Of a DNA stretch of 64,000 bases, positions 43,096-54,101 are shown piece by piece (the stretch's first letter is position 1; every line of letters starts with the position of its first letter). A program made the position numbers and the translations under genes. Source of the DNA: Phytopythium helicoides (lineage: Eukaryota > Oomycota > Peronosporomycetes > Pythiales > Pythiaceae). Under the pieces are notes generated by a model, which saw nothing but the letters and a program-made list of their open reading frames with translations, was not told where the DNA came from and did no database searches. Where the stretch lies: the NCBI GenBank assembly GCA_024867545.1, contig JANFNE010000073.1:124001-188000 (forward strand). Reading direction: 5' to 3'.

Positions 43096-45855
43096 ATGGC
43101 GTCGACCCAGCAGGCGCCGCACCGGCTGCAGTACACGGCGACGGGCGTGATCGCGGCCGGGCGCGTGGGCAAGAGCAGCTACTGCGACCACTCGGGCTGG
43201 GGCCAGAAGCAAGGCAGCATCATCAAGTCGTGGAAGAAGCGCTACTTCGTGCTCAAGGGCCGCGAGCTCATCTACTTCGCGGAGCGCTCACCCAGCGGCA
43301 AGGGCGTGGACGAGAAGGGCCGCCTGCGCGTCGTGGACGCCGAGTTCACGCCCGAGTTCACCAATGGACTCCTCCTGCGCGGAGAGCTCAAGAACCAGCT
43401 GCTCAAGATGCAGGTCGACTCCAACGAGGCCTGCCTCGAGTGGTACAACGCGGTGCGCGCCGCTATCCAGCGAGAGATCGACGAGGCGCAGGCTGCCATC
43501 GCCAAGGCCGGCGGCGCAGGCCCTGGGGGCGTCACCATGCAAGGCTGGCTCTACAAGGAGGGGCAGAACTTCAAGACGTGGAAGCGCCGCTACATGACGC
43601 TCTCGGGACGCGTCATCAAGTACCACGCGCAGATGAACGAGCAGCCACTTGGCGAGGCGCGTGTCAACGACGTCAACATCAACCCCGGCCGCTCCTTCGC
43701 GCTCGATATCTACTCGGACAACAACCGCATCTTCCGCATCTCCGCCACCTCGTTCGCGGAGATCGAAGCCTGGGACATGGCTATCGCCAAGGCCATCGGG
43801 AAGGCGCCGTGCTTCGGAGACCCGTACGCATCGCAGCCAGCTCCATTCCTCGGCGTGTCCGTCGAGGAGTCGGTGGTCTGCGAGGGCTGGCTATACAAGC
43901 GCGGCCAGCGATCGACGGCCTGGCAGAAGCGCTTTTTCACACTGCGTGGAGCTGGCGCGGTTCAGTACGCGGATGGTCCAGGCGAGCCTCCGAAGGGCGA
44001 CGGCCAGCTGGTGGGGATTAAGCTAATCGGTGAGCGTGGCGCGCATTGCCTGGAGCTCCAGCTCAAGTCGGGCCGTGTGCTGAGCGTCAGTGCGGATGCG
44101 CAGCTCGACATTGACAAGTGGATGCGCGCATCGTGCGAGGTGCTCAATATGAACCCGGACGATGTTCAAATTGTGCAGCCAGCCGCAGCCACAGCAGCTC
44201 CGGCGAATGGCTCTTCGACGCCAACACCTTCCGGTGCGCTTCGTCGCAAGCTCAGTCGTGCGCTATCCAATGCAAGCTCGAGCACGGCGCCGCTGTCATC
44301 TAATGGTTCGGGTCGCCTGTCTGAGAACTCGGCAACTTCTGGAGCGGAAGGTGCGTGCAGTTACCTAGCTGGTCTCGAGCCGGCTGAGGGACAAGGATCA
44401 GTGAGCCGACAGTCGACGTTTTCGTCGCTCAGCATTGATGACTCGACGCCTCGCAAGTCTGGATGGCTACGCAAGGAAGGTCACCGTGTGCGGTCGCTCA
44501 AGCGCCGCTACTTTGTTGCCGAGGGTCGTTCGATCACGTACTTTGAACAGATTGGCGAGGCGTCCAAGGGTCAAGGTGTTGTGAAGAGTGCGGCGTTCTC
44601 CACGGTGTACCCGAACTGCCTGGATTTAAACCTTACTACTGGACGGGCACTTCGCGTGGTCGCCGAGTCTCCAGAGGAGATCCGTTCGTGGTTTGAGTAC
44701 TTCAATCATGATGTCGACAATCAAAATGACGGCAACGCTGCGGATGGAGCTGATCAGATGGGTGGTCGTGCTTCGGAGGTTTTGCAACGCATCCAGCTTG
44801 CTGAAAACGGTGAAGGCTGGCTGCTGAAGAAGGGCAAGAACTTCCGCTCTTGGAAGCGTCGGTACTTTACTCTCGAGCGCAACAAGCTCTCGTATGCGGT
44901 TGCCGCTGGTGAAAATCCTTTGGGTTGTGGCACGGTGCGTAGCGTGTCGATTGGCAACGAGCGCCCATTCTGCCTCGACGTTCAGTTCCAGAACGGACGC
45001 ATTTTGCACATCGTCGCCAGTTGTGAGGAAGAGATGATGGCTTGGAACCGCGCTCTTCATGCCGCCGTCAATCTTACTGAGTCGTTTATCGAGGAGCATG
45101 CTGATGATGAGGATGGAGGCGATGCTGCTCTCTCCACAGACGACGAGTTCGACTATGACGACTTGGAAGAGGACCACGAGGCTCGGCTGAACAACATGAC
45201 TCGAGCCGTGACAGCTGCAACGGCGTTCAAGCGCCAGGTATCTGCTGCTCGTGCCGCGCGCGCCAAGACTGATGGTGGAAGCGCACCTCCCAGTCGGCTA
45301 AACTCAGTGTCAAGCGAATTTGACGAGGACGATGACGAAGAAGATGGTGATGAAGAAGTTGATGGAGGTCGCAAGTCGGGTCTTGCGGCGCATGCCAATC
45401 AGCCGCGAATGTCTGGCTCGAACAAAGTGTTGCTTGCAAACGCAAAGTTGGGTGTGTCGAGCTCGAGTGTCGAGCCATCGGATTTGGTTGTGTGCAGCGG
45501 CTGGCTGCGCAAGGAAGGTGGCACGGTCAAGAATTGGAAGCAGCGCTACTTTACACTGCATGGACTGACGCTGTGCTACTTCAAGAGTGACAATGGCCCA
45601 CTGCTGCGGAGCCTCACCGTGTGCCACGTCGTTGTGGTGCGCAACAAGCAGCTCTGCCTCGAGATCACGATGGAGTCGGGACGCAAGCTTCTGGTCGCGA
45701 GCGACTCTCGCTCGGACTTCGACCGTTGGCTGGCTGCTCTCCAGCGCGCGCTTTCCATTGAGAGAGGGCGTAAGATGGCCAGCAACGGATCCAGCGAGCG
45801 CAAGTCTCTCAGCTCGAGCGCGCAGGAGCAGGACACGCAGTACAAGGTGCTGTAA
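43096..45855 (+). CDS. Protein with six tandem pleckstrin-homology domains
   Basis: Intronless, 919 aa; start context GCCGCCATGG. Six PH domains can be counted from the repeated start G-W-L-x-K-x-G...W-K-x-R-[YF]-F-x-L and the closing Trp helix. They begin at about residues 28 (SGWGQKQG...KSWKKRYFVL), 147 (GWLYKEGQNFKTWKRRYMTL), 260 (GWLYKRGQRSTAWQKRFFTL), 454 (GWLRKEGHRVRSLKRRYF), 573 (GWLLKKGKNFRSWKRRYFTL) and 799 (GWLRKEGGTVKNWKQRYFTL). Ser-rich linkers follow domain 3, and a long acidic linker (EFDEDDDEEDGDEE near 735-750) separates domains 5 and 6. PH domains bind phosphoinositides or proteins, and the basic K-x-R motif after strand 1 is present in each. With no catalytic module it is probably a membrane-associated scaffold. 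Confidence 0.9.
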   Translation: MASTQQAPHRLQYTATGVIAAGRVGKSSYCDHSGWGQKQGSIIKSWKKRYFVLKGRELIYFAERSPSGKGVDEKGRLRVVDAEFTPEFTNGLLLRGELKNQLLKMQVDSNEACLEWYNAVRAAIQREIDEAQAAIAKAGGAGPGGVTMQGWLYKEGQNFKTWKRRYMTLSGRVIKYHAQMNEQPLGEARVNDVNINPGRSFALDIYSDNNRIFRISATSFAEIEAWDMAIAKAIGKAPCFGDPYASQPAPFLGVSVEESVVCEGWLYKRGQRSTAWQKRFFTLRGAGAVQYADGPGEPPKGDGQLVGIKLIGERGAHCLELQLKSGRVLSVSADAQLDIDKWMRASCEVLNMNPDDVQIVQPAAATAAPANGSSTPTPSGALRRKLSRALSNASSSTAPLSSNGSGRLSENSATSGAEGACSYLAGLEPAEGQGSVSRQSTFSSLSIDDSTPRKSGWLRKEGHRVRSLKRRYFVAEGRSITYFEQIGEASKGQGVVKSAAFSTVYPNCLDLNLTTGRALRVVAESPEEIRSWFEYFNHDVDNQNDGNAADGADQMGGRASEVLQRIQLAENGEGWLLKKGKNFRSWKRRYFTLERNKLSYAVAAGENPLGCGTVRSVSIGNERPFCLDVQFQNGRILHIVASCEEEMMAWNRALHAAVNLTESFIEEHADDEDGGDAALSTDDEFDYDDLEEDHEARLNNMTRAVTAATAFKRQVSAARAARAKTDGGSAPPSRLNSVSSEFDEDDDEEDGDEEVDGGRKSGLAAHANQPRMSGSNKVLLANAKLGVSSSSVEPSDLVVCSGWLRKEGGTVKNWKQRYFTLHGLTLCYFKSDNGPLLRSLTVCHVVVVRNKQLCLEITMESGRKLLVASDSRSDFDRWLAALQRALSIERGRKMASNGSSERKSLSSSAQEQDTQYKVL

Positions 45856-46320
45856 GGGGTCGTTTTCACTTTATTATGTCAGCGTGCAGCGAAATGAGTC
45901 GCACAGGTGTTGAATGCACTTGGCGTTTGTGTGTGCTGATCATGTGAGAGGCACTTTCTTTTGCGTGGAAAAGGTTTCCCCTCCTCCTCCTCTGAAAAAA
46001 ATCGAGCTGGCAGAGTCGTGGATCGCCGACAGCCACAGATCATGTACCTTGCCGCAGGTGGCTCATGAGGTAAACAATCGGCGTGCTGCCACACGTTGAT
46101 ATTTTGTATCTGTGAGGTAACCCATCCTCGAGCAGAATTAGCCAGTACCGCGACGGGTAATCCAACCCATCACGGAGGTTTATCATCATTTGAAGCGACT
46201 CGCGTCCTGATGCTCCCTCTGGCCCGCCCGGCCAGTCTCATGCGATAGACGAGATCATTGTGCAAAAATCAGCGAGAAACACACGTCTAGCCTAGACTCT
46301 AGGGCCCTCTGCCACGAAGA
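45856..46320. other. Intergenic region, no supported gene
   Basis: 465 nt with the 3' UTR of the PH gene and the promoter of the next gene. A GAGGTAACCCATCC motif and GGGTAATCCAACCCATC lie at 46116-46171. No gene seen. Confidence 0.4.
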
Positions 46321-46950
46321 ATGCCTACCAGAGCCAATGCCTCATCGTTCGGAGCTGGTTCGTGGACCGAGATGACGCCGCTAGGCGTTCGAGCCGCCGA
46401 GCAGATCGAGTTCGCGATGAGCACTCTTGACAAGATCGAGAAGATCGAGATCCGCCAACGCATCAAGCGCCAGGGCTATAACAGCTACGTGATGGAGGTA
46501 TTTCTCCACCGCGAGGAGCGTGATACTAAGCCTGACAAGAACGTCATTTTCCAGCGAGCACAGCCGCCGAGGGTGTCAGATTTCCAAGTCGACCACAGCT
46601 ACCCCGAGTTCGCCTACATTCGTCGTCACTTTCGGTTCCTGACGGGCCACCATGGGGCAAAAGACACGAGCCGGTCCTCGAACGGCGGTGGTCATTGCGA
46701 ATACTGCGCCAGACTACAGGCGTATCTCATTCGCGAGTGGTGGCTCCCGAGCGCCGGAGTGCGCATGACCACTACGGGGAATCTCAAGATGCGGACGCTC
46801 GAGACCTTTATGAACCGACTACTCGAGCTGGTGGCCAGCGAGGACGCCATCGCCACCGCCTCTTCGTCCTGCCGAGCATGCGTGCAAGCGCCGTTGCTGC
46901 TTGAGCAGTTCCTGCGTCGCCCTCCCCCGGATGCGCTCGGAATCATCTGA
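46321..46950 (+). CDS. PX-like domain protein with C-x2-C insert
   Basis: Intronless, 209 aa. The PX-like core is nearly the entire protein: IEKIEIRQRIKRQGYNSYVM, EVFLHREE, then HSYPEFAYIRRHFRFL at the R-Y-S-x-F-x-x-L position, HCEYC (C-x2-C), the helix REWWLPS, then MRTLETFMNRLLELV and a second cysteine pair SSCRACVQAPLLLEQFL. The same order is found at 14276 and 26376, and an immediate downstream copy at 47414 is broken. No other domain is visible. A lipid- or protein-binding role at membranes is inferred from the fold; the extra cysteines might bind zinc or stabilise the insert. There is no signal peptide, so it is probably cytosolic. Confidence 0.68.
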   Translation: MPTRANASSFGAGSWTEMTPLGVRAAEQIEFAMSTLDKIEKIEIRQRIKRQGYNSYVMEVFLHREERDTKPDKNVIFQRAQPPRVSDFQVDHSYPEFAYIRRHFRFLTGHHGAKDTSRSSNGGGHCEYCARLQAYLIREWWLPSAGVRMTTTGNLKMRTLETFMNRLLELVASEDAIATASSSCRACVQAPLLLEQFLRRPPPDALGII

Positions 46951-47413
46951 AGCGAATGCACTTCGATTTGCAAAAAGTATTTCTCTTGCTCCAGTGTTTG
47001 TGGTAATGCACTTGGCAAAGCCAGTAGCCGTGGACAGTGTTTCAGTCCTGGAAGGTTCAAGTGAGGCCTTCTCTTTGATGATCGTGACCCGCGTTCGATC
47101 TCTCCGCGCCATATCGCTGCATCGCTGCGGGTATCGACCATCTTGACGCTAGGAAGTCAACGTTTCTTCATTGGTCAGCGTCCTCAACGCCGCTCAACGA
47201 AGTTCGTAACGCACAGAGCACACACGTTTTTCGGTTCGAGCTCCCGTCAGCATGTTTACCCTCGGGTGATAATGCCAGGCGAATGGCCTGTTTCGTTCGT
47301 GCATGCAGGTCTTTAGTTCGGTGTTTCGCGAGCTCCTCGCCACGCTCACTGGAGTTTGAAATGGGATCTCGTTCGTATTCCGACTTTTTCCACTCCCCAA
47401 GCGTCTCGCGTAT
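46951..47413. other. Intergenic region between tandem paralogs
   Basis: 463 nt; no supported gene. It presumably contained the promoter of the broken copy downstream. Confidence 0.4.
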
Positions 47414-47989
47414 ATGAGCGTCATCAATAAGAGGGTGACATTGGATGCACGTGAGAGGAAAGCTGCTCGAACCGCATTCACAATACTCACTCGCATTGAG
47501 AAAGTCGAGATCCGCCGCTGCGTCAAGCACGGTGGCCACGGCGGCTACGTTCTGAACGTGTACCTCCGACCAGAAACCCGTTACCTCCGTCGTCCACGGG
47601 CTCACAAGCGGGACCATTTGCAGTCTGCAGAGCCCTCCCGAGACGCGGACAACCACTTGGATCGAAGCTACGGCGAGTTTACAGCTCTTCGTGGTCTTCT
47701 TTGGAGCGAGTACGACGAGAAGAGCGCTGAACGAGGGTTCAGCAGCAAATGCGAGCACTGCGAGCCGCTGCACGCCTTCTTGGTCAATGAGTGATGGCTC
47801 CCCACCGCCTCTTTGCGCGTAGTTGCAACCGCCGACATGAAGATGCGATCTCTGGAGGCGTTTGTGAACCGCCTGCTGCAACTGGTGATCGCACTCCCCG
47901 TAGCGAGCTCGTCATGCAGAGCTCGCGCTCATATCACGCCCATTCTCCAGCAATTCTTGCAGCCTCGGAGCAGCGACACCCTGGCGTGA
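47414..47989 (+). pseudogene. PX-like tandem paralog interrupted by one in-frame TGA
   Basis: The frame starts at ATG 47414 and shows the family core: IEKVEIRRCVKHGGHGGYVL, NVYLRPE, RSYGEFTALRGLL, CEHCEPLHAFL. It then meets TGA at 47792-47794. The same frame stays open for another 64 codons to a TGA at 47987-47989 and continues the homology: WLPTASL, MKMRSLEAFVNRLLQLV, SSSCRARAHITPILQQFL. Aligned with the intact neighbour (REWWLPS), the stop replaces the first Trp of the WW pair, so TGG became TGA by one base. No frameshift is present. It may be a very young pseudogene, a gene read through at the stop, a polymorphism or a base error. Confidence 0.75.
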
Positions 47990-48804
47990 ATCTAGATTCG
48001 CAAGCAACGCCATCAACAGCGTGTAGAACAGCAGAAGCAGCGATTTGCACCGCTGCAGCCGCACCTCACGACGAAGGCGTTGGATCCACTCTGCATCGCA
48101 TCGCAGGCTCAGCTGAGCCAAGGTGGGATCCCACTATGGACAGCTCTCATCCTCAACTTTCGATCTCCAGGAGTCGCTGATTGGCCGCGGTGCCTCCCCG
48201 AAGCAAGCCCGAGCTAGTCGCATCAGCTCACAAAGCTGACAGCTGCATCGTCACTTGGTGACGGATAGCCATGCCGCCAACACTCATACACGGAGCAGCT
48301 CCACGTCGAAGGAGCCCGACAAGCATTGATAGCTGCCCGTGATGCTGCCAAAGACGCCGCGGCAGCGCTCGTGGGTGCCAGTGGGAGCTCGCGCCAGCCA
48401 AAGTGGCACGCGACGCCGACTCACGCCAGCGCAGTGTCCATTCCATCCGTCAGCCGCGCCTGTGTCCATCCGTCAGCCGCGTGCGGCAGCTTCAAGGGAC
48501 GCACACTCCGATCCGAATGCGTGTGCTGATGGTATCATTACGTGGGCCACACCATATGTCATGGCCATAATCATTCGCCACATCTGACCAATATCTAAAG
48601 TAATTACAAATGGTCTTTCAAAAGCTCATTATACTGATTTTACGGATGCGTGTCAAGGGTCAAGAGGTACCAGCCTGCTCACACATCATCTTGAGCAGCT
48701 CGGCCGCCCATCGACGAGGAGCGCGCTCCTCCTGCTCGCTCGTCCGGCGGCCGCCACAGTCGAATCTGAGCGCCGCCGGCCACTCTACCGCCCTCCAGCC
48801 AGCT
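47990..48804. other. Intergenic region upstream of the MATE cluster
   Basis: 815 nt without a supported gene. A core-promoter-like site lies at 48625-48642 (listed separately). Confidence 0.4.
48625..48642 (+). promoter_or_regulatory. Candidate core promoter of MATE gene 1
   Basis: GCTCATTATACTGATTTT fits the start and end of the oomycete Inr/FPR consensus with a slightly longer middle. It lies about 165-180 nt before the ATG at 48805. Confidence 0.35.
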
Positions 48805-50561
48805 ATGGAGCTGCCGCGCATTGCGCACGACGAGCTGCTGCACCGGCTAGAGGAGCCGCAGGAGGCGCACGCCGCGCAGCTGCTGGCAGCGGCCGCCGTG
48901 GCCGACGGCGAGGCCGCCAAGTCGCCGACGGTGCGTCGCGCGCACGTCCGCCACGAGTTTTCGACCGAGAGCACGCCGCTGCTGGCAGAGCTGCCCGTGT
49001 TCGTGGACGTGGCCAAGCTCGACGCCTTGCTGGACGAGGAAGAGAAGACCGCGGTGGACGCGGACGCGCACCTGCCGTCACGAGAGATCGTGACGCAGGA
49101 GTCCAAGCACCTGATCTCACTGTCCATCCCCATGGTAATGTGACAGATGGGTAGTTGTGTGCGCTACCGGAGGCTAACGCTGCCGTGACGCCGCAGATGA
49201 TGACTGCAATGCTCGAGATGCTGCCGGAGATGGTGCTCACCATGATGATCGGCCACACGACGGCCGACGCAGAGACGAGCGCCGAGGTGCTTGCGGCCTT
49301 CAGCTTGTCCAACCTGGTGCAGATGCTGCTGGTCGGAGGACTCATCATCGGCCTATCGTCCGCCATCGACACCATGTGCTCGCAAGCGTTTGGTGGTCGT
49401 CGCATGGAGGAGCTGTGGCTCTTTTGCCAGGCCGGAGCGCTCGTCTACATTTTCTGTGCCCCGTTCATGATCGTGCTGCTATGCTCTGGCGCGCCAGTGC
49501 TTTCGCTGCTCGGCCAAGACCCGACGATCTCAGCCTTTGCTGGCAAGCTCCTCATGATCAGCTCGCTCATGATCCTCCCATGCATCGCCTTCACGGTGCT
49601 GCGCAGCGCTCTCCAGGCCCAGAACATCGTCTTCCCGTTCGTAATCGCGTCGCTCGTGGGCTGGGCAATCAGCGGTACGCTCGCGTACGTCTTGGCGTTC
49701 CACACGCCGCTGTCGTTCTACGGCATCGCGCTCGCGAGCCCCGTGTGCTGGACCATCAAGGTGCTGATGCTTCTTCCCGTGTTGCTCCGCAACCGCGTGT
49801 TCATCGAGTCGTGGCCCGGCTGGCAGTTCAAGCGCGCGCTGGCACTCGTTGGTGGCGTCGCCAAACTCGGCGCGTCCAGTGTGCTCATGTCGACATTCCA
49901 AATGATTGGGTTCTCGTGCATCTCGCTGCTCGCCGGTTTGTTGCCAAACGCAGCCGTCATGATCACGGCTAATGGCATCTTCACGTCGATCATGGCGTTG
50001 TCGTTCATGCCTCTTCTTGGCATCTGCATTGCCGGTGCCATCCGCATGGGCAATGCGCTCGGTGCGGGCCAAGCTCGTCGCGCTCGGCTCATCAGTATGA
50101 TCGTGCTGAGCTCGACCGTGTCGGTGGCCAGTATCGTCACGGGCATCATCGCGCTGGTGGCAAATCCGTATGCCAAAATCTTCACGCCCAACGTGGAGGC
50201 GACGCAGGTCGGGACGGAGCTTATCCACACGCTGCTGCCCATCGTGCCGCTGCTCGGTCTCATGTTCGGCATTCAGTCGGTCTTCCGCGCATGCGGTAAG
50301 CAGTGGTTGTGCGCTCAGTTCAACTTCCTCTTCATGTTCTTGCTGGGCGTGCCGCTGGGGCTGCTGTTCGCCATCAAGTTCGACACGGGCATCGCTGGGC
50401 TCTGGTTCGGACACATGGCCGGCATGGCCACGTTCGCCGTCGCCGGCGCCGTGTGGCTCAACGGCCTGAGCTGGGAGACCATGGCCCACGAGGCCAAGCA
50501 CAACACGCGATTGCGCTTCGACGAGCCTGAGAAGGAGACCAGGCCCGCGAGCGCCGCCTAA
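48805..50561 (+). CDS. MATE family efflux transporter 1
   Basis: Two exons, 48805-49134 and 49197-50561, with a 62-nt phase-0 intron; 564 aa. MATE proteins export organic cations, drugs or metabolites in exchange for H+ or Na+. Exon 1 encodes a ~110-residue cytosolic head (MELPRIAHDELLHRLEEPQE) with ESTPLL, which fits an acidic dileucine sorting signal. Exon 2 encodes the membrane domain of about 12 helices with family motifs: GLSSAIDTMCSQAFGGRRMEELW, APVLSLLGQDP, RSALQAQNIVFPF, and in the second half ISLLAGLLPNAAVMITANGI, IAGAIRMGNALGAGQARRAR, FRACGKQWLCAQFNF, GVPLGLLFAI. All hallmark features of eukaryotic MATE/DTX proteins are present. The intron separates the head from the membrane domain in all four copies of the cluster. 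Confidence 0.93.
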
Positions 50562-51041
50562 CTCGCACAGCTCTGTCGTCGAAGATGGTATGTCATGCTA
50601 GCTGTATCTGTATTGAGAAGTGCGGCCCAATGCTGCGAGGCAGATCATGTCGAATTGTACAAACAACTTCTGCAATGATGAGTGTCAGCTGTTCGTTCTT
50701 CCAGTCTCGATCGGGTGAGAAGGCTAACAGCAGTCAGTCAGCTGCTCCGTTATCAGGTGCGCTAGTCGAATCGAGCTCCAAAGCGCGTCTGGAGCGTGCG
50801 TGGAGCAGCAAGCTGGAGCGGCAGGAGCGGTGCATGACACTCGAGAGTGGTCCTGGCCATTCGCCAAGTGACTTGCTCGGTCAGAGCCAGGCCCTGGCGC
50901 GGCATTTCATTCGCTCGAAGCACGCGCCGCCGAAAAGATACACTTCGCGCTAGGCGATGGCTCGCCGACAATGCATGGGATCACTTAGCAGGTGACTGGA
51001 GGCAGAGCGTTCGGCGGTCTCGTCTCCGTCTCCCTTCAAGG
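50562..51041. other. Intergenic region between MATE genes 1 and 2
   Basis: 480 nt, same-strand neighbours, no supported gene. Holds the 3' UTR of MATE 1 and the promoter of MATE 2. Confidence 0.4.
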
Positions 51042-52777
51042 ATGGACGCCCCAAGCCAGCGGTTCCTCGCGCAGAACGAGTGCGAAGAGCAGAGTCTGCT
51101 CCGCTGGCAGCTCTCGGTCATTTCCCAACGGCTCAGAGCCATGGAGGACGAGCGTTCGGCCGACGTCGGAGAGCACACGCCGCTGCTGCTTGGAAACAAT
51201 CGCCTGTTAGATGGCGGAACTGCGATGGACGACCCTGCGAAGTCGGAGGCAGATGCCGACGCGCAGCTGAGCAAGTGGGAGATCGCGGTGCACGAGTCCA
51301 GGCACTTTGTACAGCTCGCCATTCCAATCGTGGGTGTCGCCCCTTCCTGCAACTTTCGATGGTGCTGATCATCTCTGACGCTCGCTGCTCGCATGTGGCT
51401 CGACAGACACTCACAGCCATGCTAGACATTATGCCAGACATTGTGCTCGGCATGATGGTGGGGCACGCGGCTGGAAGCGACAGCACGCGTGTGCTGGCGG
51501 GTTTCAACATGCTCAGCCTCGTCGTCACCTTCGTCGTCGGCGGGTGGTATCAAGGCATCACCTCCGCTACCGACACGCTGTGCGCGCAAGCGGTGGGAGG
51601 TTCCCGGCTGCTGGAGCTGTGGTTGTTTTGCCAGGCTGGACTCTTCGTCTACATCTTTGCTGCACCGGTCGTGCTCGGCGTCATGTGGGCAGGAGCACCG
51701 GTGCTTGAAGCACTCGGCCAAGACCCTTCAATTGCTCGTATCTCGGGAACACTGCTGCTCATCAACTCGCTCTTCGTGCCTCCGCTCATCATCTACGGCC
51801 TGCTCAAGAGTGCCCTCCAGGCGCAGAACATTGTAGCGCCGTTCGTGATCTCATCGCTGCTGGGCTGGGTCGTCAGTGTCTCACTCGCCTACTACCTGTC
51901 GTTCCACACATCTCTCGGATACGTTGGCATTGCGTTCGCAACGCCTGTGAGTTGGGTGGTCAAGACGGCTGTGTTGCTACCGTATGTGCTGCGATCGCCA
52001 GCATTTGCGACCGCGTGGCCAGGGTGGAAGTGGATTGAGGCACGCGCACTTGTAGACAAGGTGGGTCGTCTCAGTGCCTCCGGCGCACTCATGTTCTTGT
52101 TCCAGACACTCGGGTACACAACAATCTCGCTGCTGGCTGGGATTCTGCCCAACGCCGTCGTCATGATCACCGCAAACGGCATCTTCGTGTCGATCATGTC
52201 ATTCTGCTTCATGCCGTTGGTTGGTGTGAACATTGCCGGTGCAATCCGACTGGGCAATGCGCTTGGTGCGACTCAAGCTCGGCGCGCTGCCGTCGTAAGT
52301 GAGCTCGTCATGGCTTCGTCATTCGTTGTCGCATCGCTTGCCACGCTTCTGATCGCGTTTGGCGCAGAGCGGTATGCGCAGAGCTACAGCGTGAGCGAGG
52401 AGGCAACCGCTGCTGCCACGGACCTCATCTACCAATTGCTGCCAATGATCCCGCTAGTGGGAATCACGTACGGACTGCAAGCCATCTTCCGAGCCTGTGG
52501 CAAGCAGTGGGTTGGGGCACAATTCAACTTCGTGTGCGTGTTCGTATTGGGTGTCCCGATCGGCGTCACGCTCGCGGTTTCGCTCCGCGCTGGCGTGGCT
52601 GGTCTGTGGGTCGGCAATACTGTCGGGTTAGCCGTATTCTCGATCGCGGGCTTCATCTGGCTCCGACGGGCGGATTGGCACGCACTGGCGCAAGAAGCCT
52701 CTCGCAATACGCATCTACGTGCTTCAAGTGGTCGCCGCAGCGACCAGCATACAATGGACCCGGCGGTAGCGGCTTAA
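51042..52777 (+). CDS. MATE family efflux transporter 2
   Basis: Two exons, 51042-51329 and 51407-52777, with a 77-nt phase-0 intron at the same place as in the other copies; 552 aa. The cytosolic head contains GEHTPLLLG, an acidic dileucine-type motif [DE]xxxL[LI]. The membrane domain has ITSATDTLCAQAVGGSRLLELW, APVLEALGQDP, KSALQAQNIVAPF, ISLLAGILPNAVVMITANGIF, IAGAIRLGNALGATQARRA and FRACGKQWVGAQFNF. It differs from MATE 1 and from the MATE 3/4 pair throughout, so it is an older duplicate. Likely an H+-coupled exporter at the plasma or vacuolar membrane; substrate unknown. A copy of the dispersed repeat begins 89 nt after the stop. Confidence 0.93.
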
Positions 52778-52865
52778 GTTACGAGTCGGTACTTGATCGA
52801 TGGCGACAAGATCTCCAGAATGGTCACAAGGATTTTGCTGCAACGAAGTCGATATTCCCTCGCTG

Positions 52866-53821
52866 TAAAAGTGGAATGGATACAGGTAGACATTATAGTC
52901 CGTGTTGACTTGTAGTTGAGTTGAGGTTGAGGTTGGTATCATAGTTTCGCGCTGGTAACGCTCCGGTTTCGCTCTGGTTTCGCTTCTGGTTTCGCTCTGG
53001 TTGTGTTGTGGCCAATGTGGCGAAGCTCGGCAGAACGGAAGCTTGTCGTCCTTGTCCTGGCGCAAGTGTGCCACACGTGGTGGTTCGCAGAGAGTGCAAG
53101 AGGCAAACGGCCAAGACGATGCCCGCTCCATGTCGGACATGTGTGTGGCGTTTTGCAAAAGCAGGCGTGCGAGCGCGTGTGGGTATATAGGTGTCATGTG
53201 TTTGCGAGTTTGGAGAGCAAGACCGTACTTACACAGGATCATTTCTATAGTATCGTCATTTCTACTTGGTTTTCCAATGTAGACAATCTCAATAGCGGTG
53301 ATGACTTTGCTCGGCTTCGTCCATTGATTCGGGAAGTCGATGGGTTTGTTTGGCACGAGGCTATCTCTTCGGATGCCTTGTCCCCCTCATTGATGAACGT
53401 CCGCTGTTCCGATTCCAAGGCAGCGTGAGTGGACGGAGCGATAGGAGCCGCTATCTTGCTTTCAATTTGTTTTTTCCCCCTCGTTTCTTTTGTCTCATTT
53501 GAGGACGATTATAGTCACTTTCTTTCGTCTTGCACCAGCTTCAGCTTATATCTACTCTTCTGACAGTATCTCCAGTTGCCTTACCTTCATCGTCCTCATT
53601 CGTTCATCTGCATCGTCGTTTTGCGTATGAACCAGGTTGCATGAAGAAACCCTCGAGGAGGTTTCAAAGAGGGAGTCTGCTACCATGCAATCGGGTCGTG
53701 CAGCACGTTTTCGCTCGATATGCCTTGCATCGGTCTTGGGGTGTGCATGGATCGTAAGCCCCGCTTGTCAACACACTGTGACCTTCGTTGGATTCGATCA
53801 CGCTATGCAGCTCCCAAGATC
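52866..53821 (+). repeat. Dispersed repeat, full-length copy R1 (956 bp)
   Basis: This segment is nearly identical to the inverted copy R3 (57582-58537), aligned end to end with no net length difference, and its first 630 bp to R2 (55881-56510). It includes tandem GGTTTCGCTCT-type units (52965-53005) and TATATAG near 53187. Minus-strand frames reach ~160 codons and are conserved between copies, but simply because the DNA is. Terminal inverted repeats are absent and no target duplication is obvious. It may be a non-autonomous element or solo LTR-like sequence; I cannot class it. Confidence 0.85.
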
Positions 53822-54101
53822 ACTCAACGCTCAAATTTCATTGTATGGAGTCAAGAGCCTGGGTGGCTTCTGGCGACGATGGGCTGTTTGCCGTGTTCAC
53901 TGGTAGCAAGTTGAAGTGTCCAAACTGATGACGGGACAGTGCTCTACCTTGACTCGTATTCAAGCGGAATTTATCTACAAATTTGTATGGCTTGGCAATC
54001 CTCAAAACGTCGCTGCCAGACCGGCATGCAGCTTGCAATTGCAGCGCCACCAGCCACTCCGATGCTCAGTTCTCGACCCTCCGCACACACCCCAGCTGCC
54101 G

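Noticed and set aside
52866..53356. Minus-strand frame in repeat R1 (and its copies) as a protein-coding gene
   Set aside because: The frame is preserved among copies only because the DNA is nearly identical. It contains the simple GGTTTCGCTCT-type repeats and shows no known domain.
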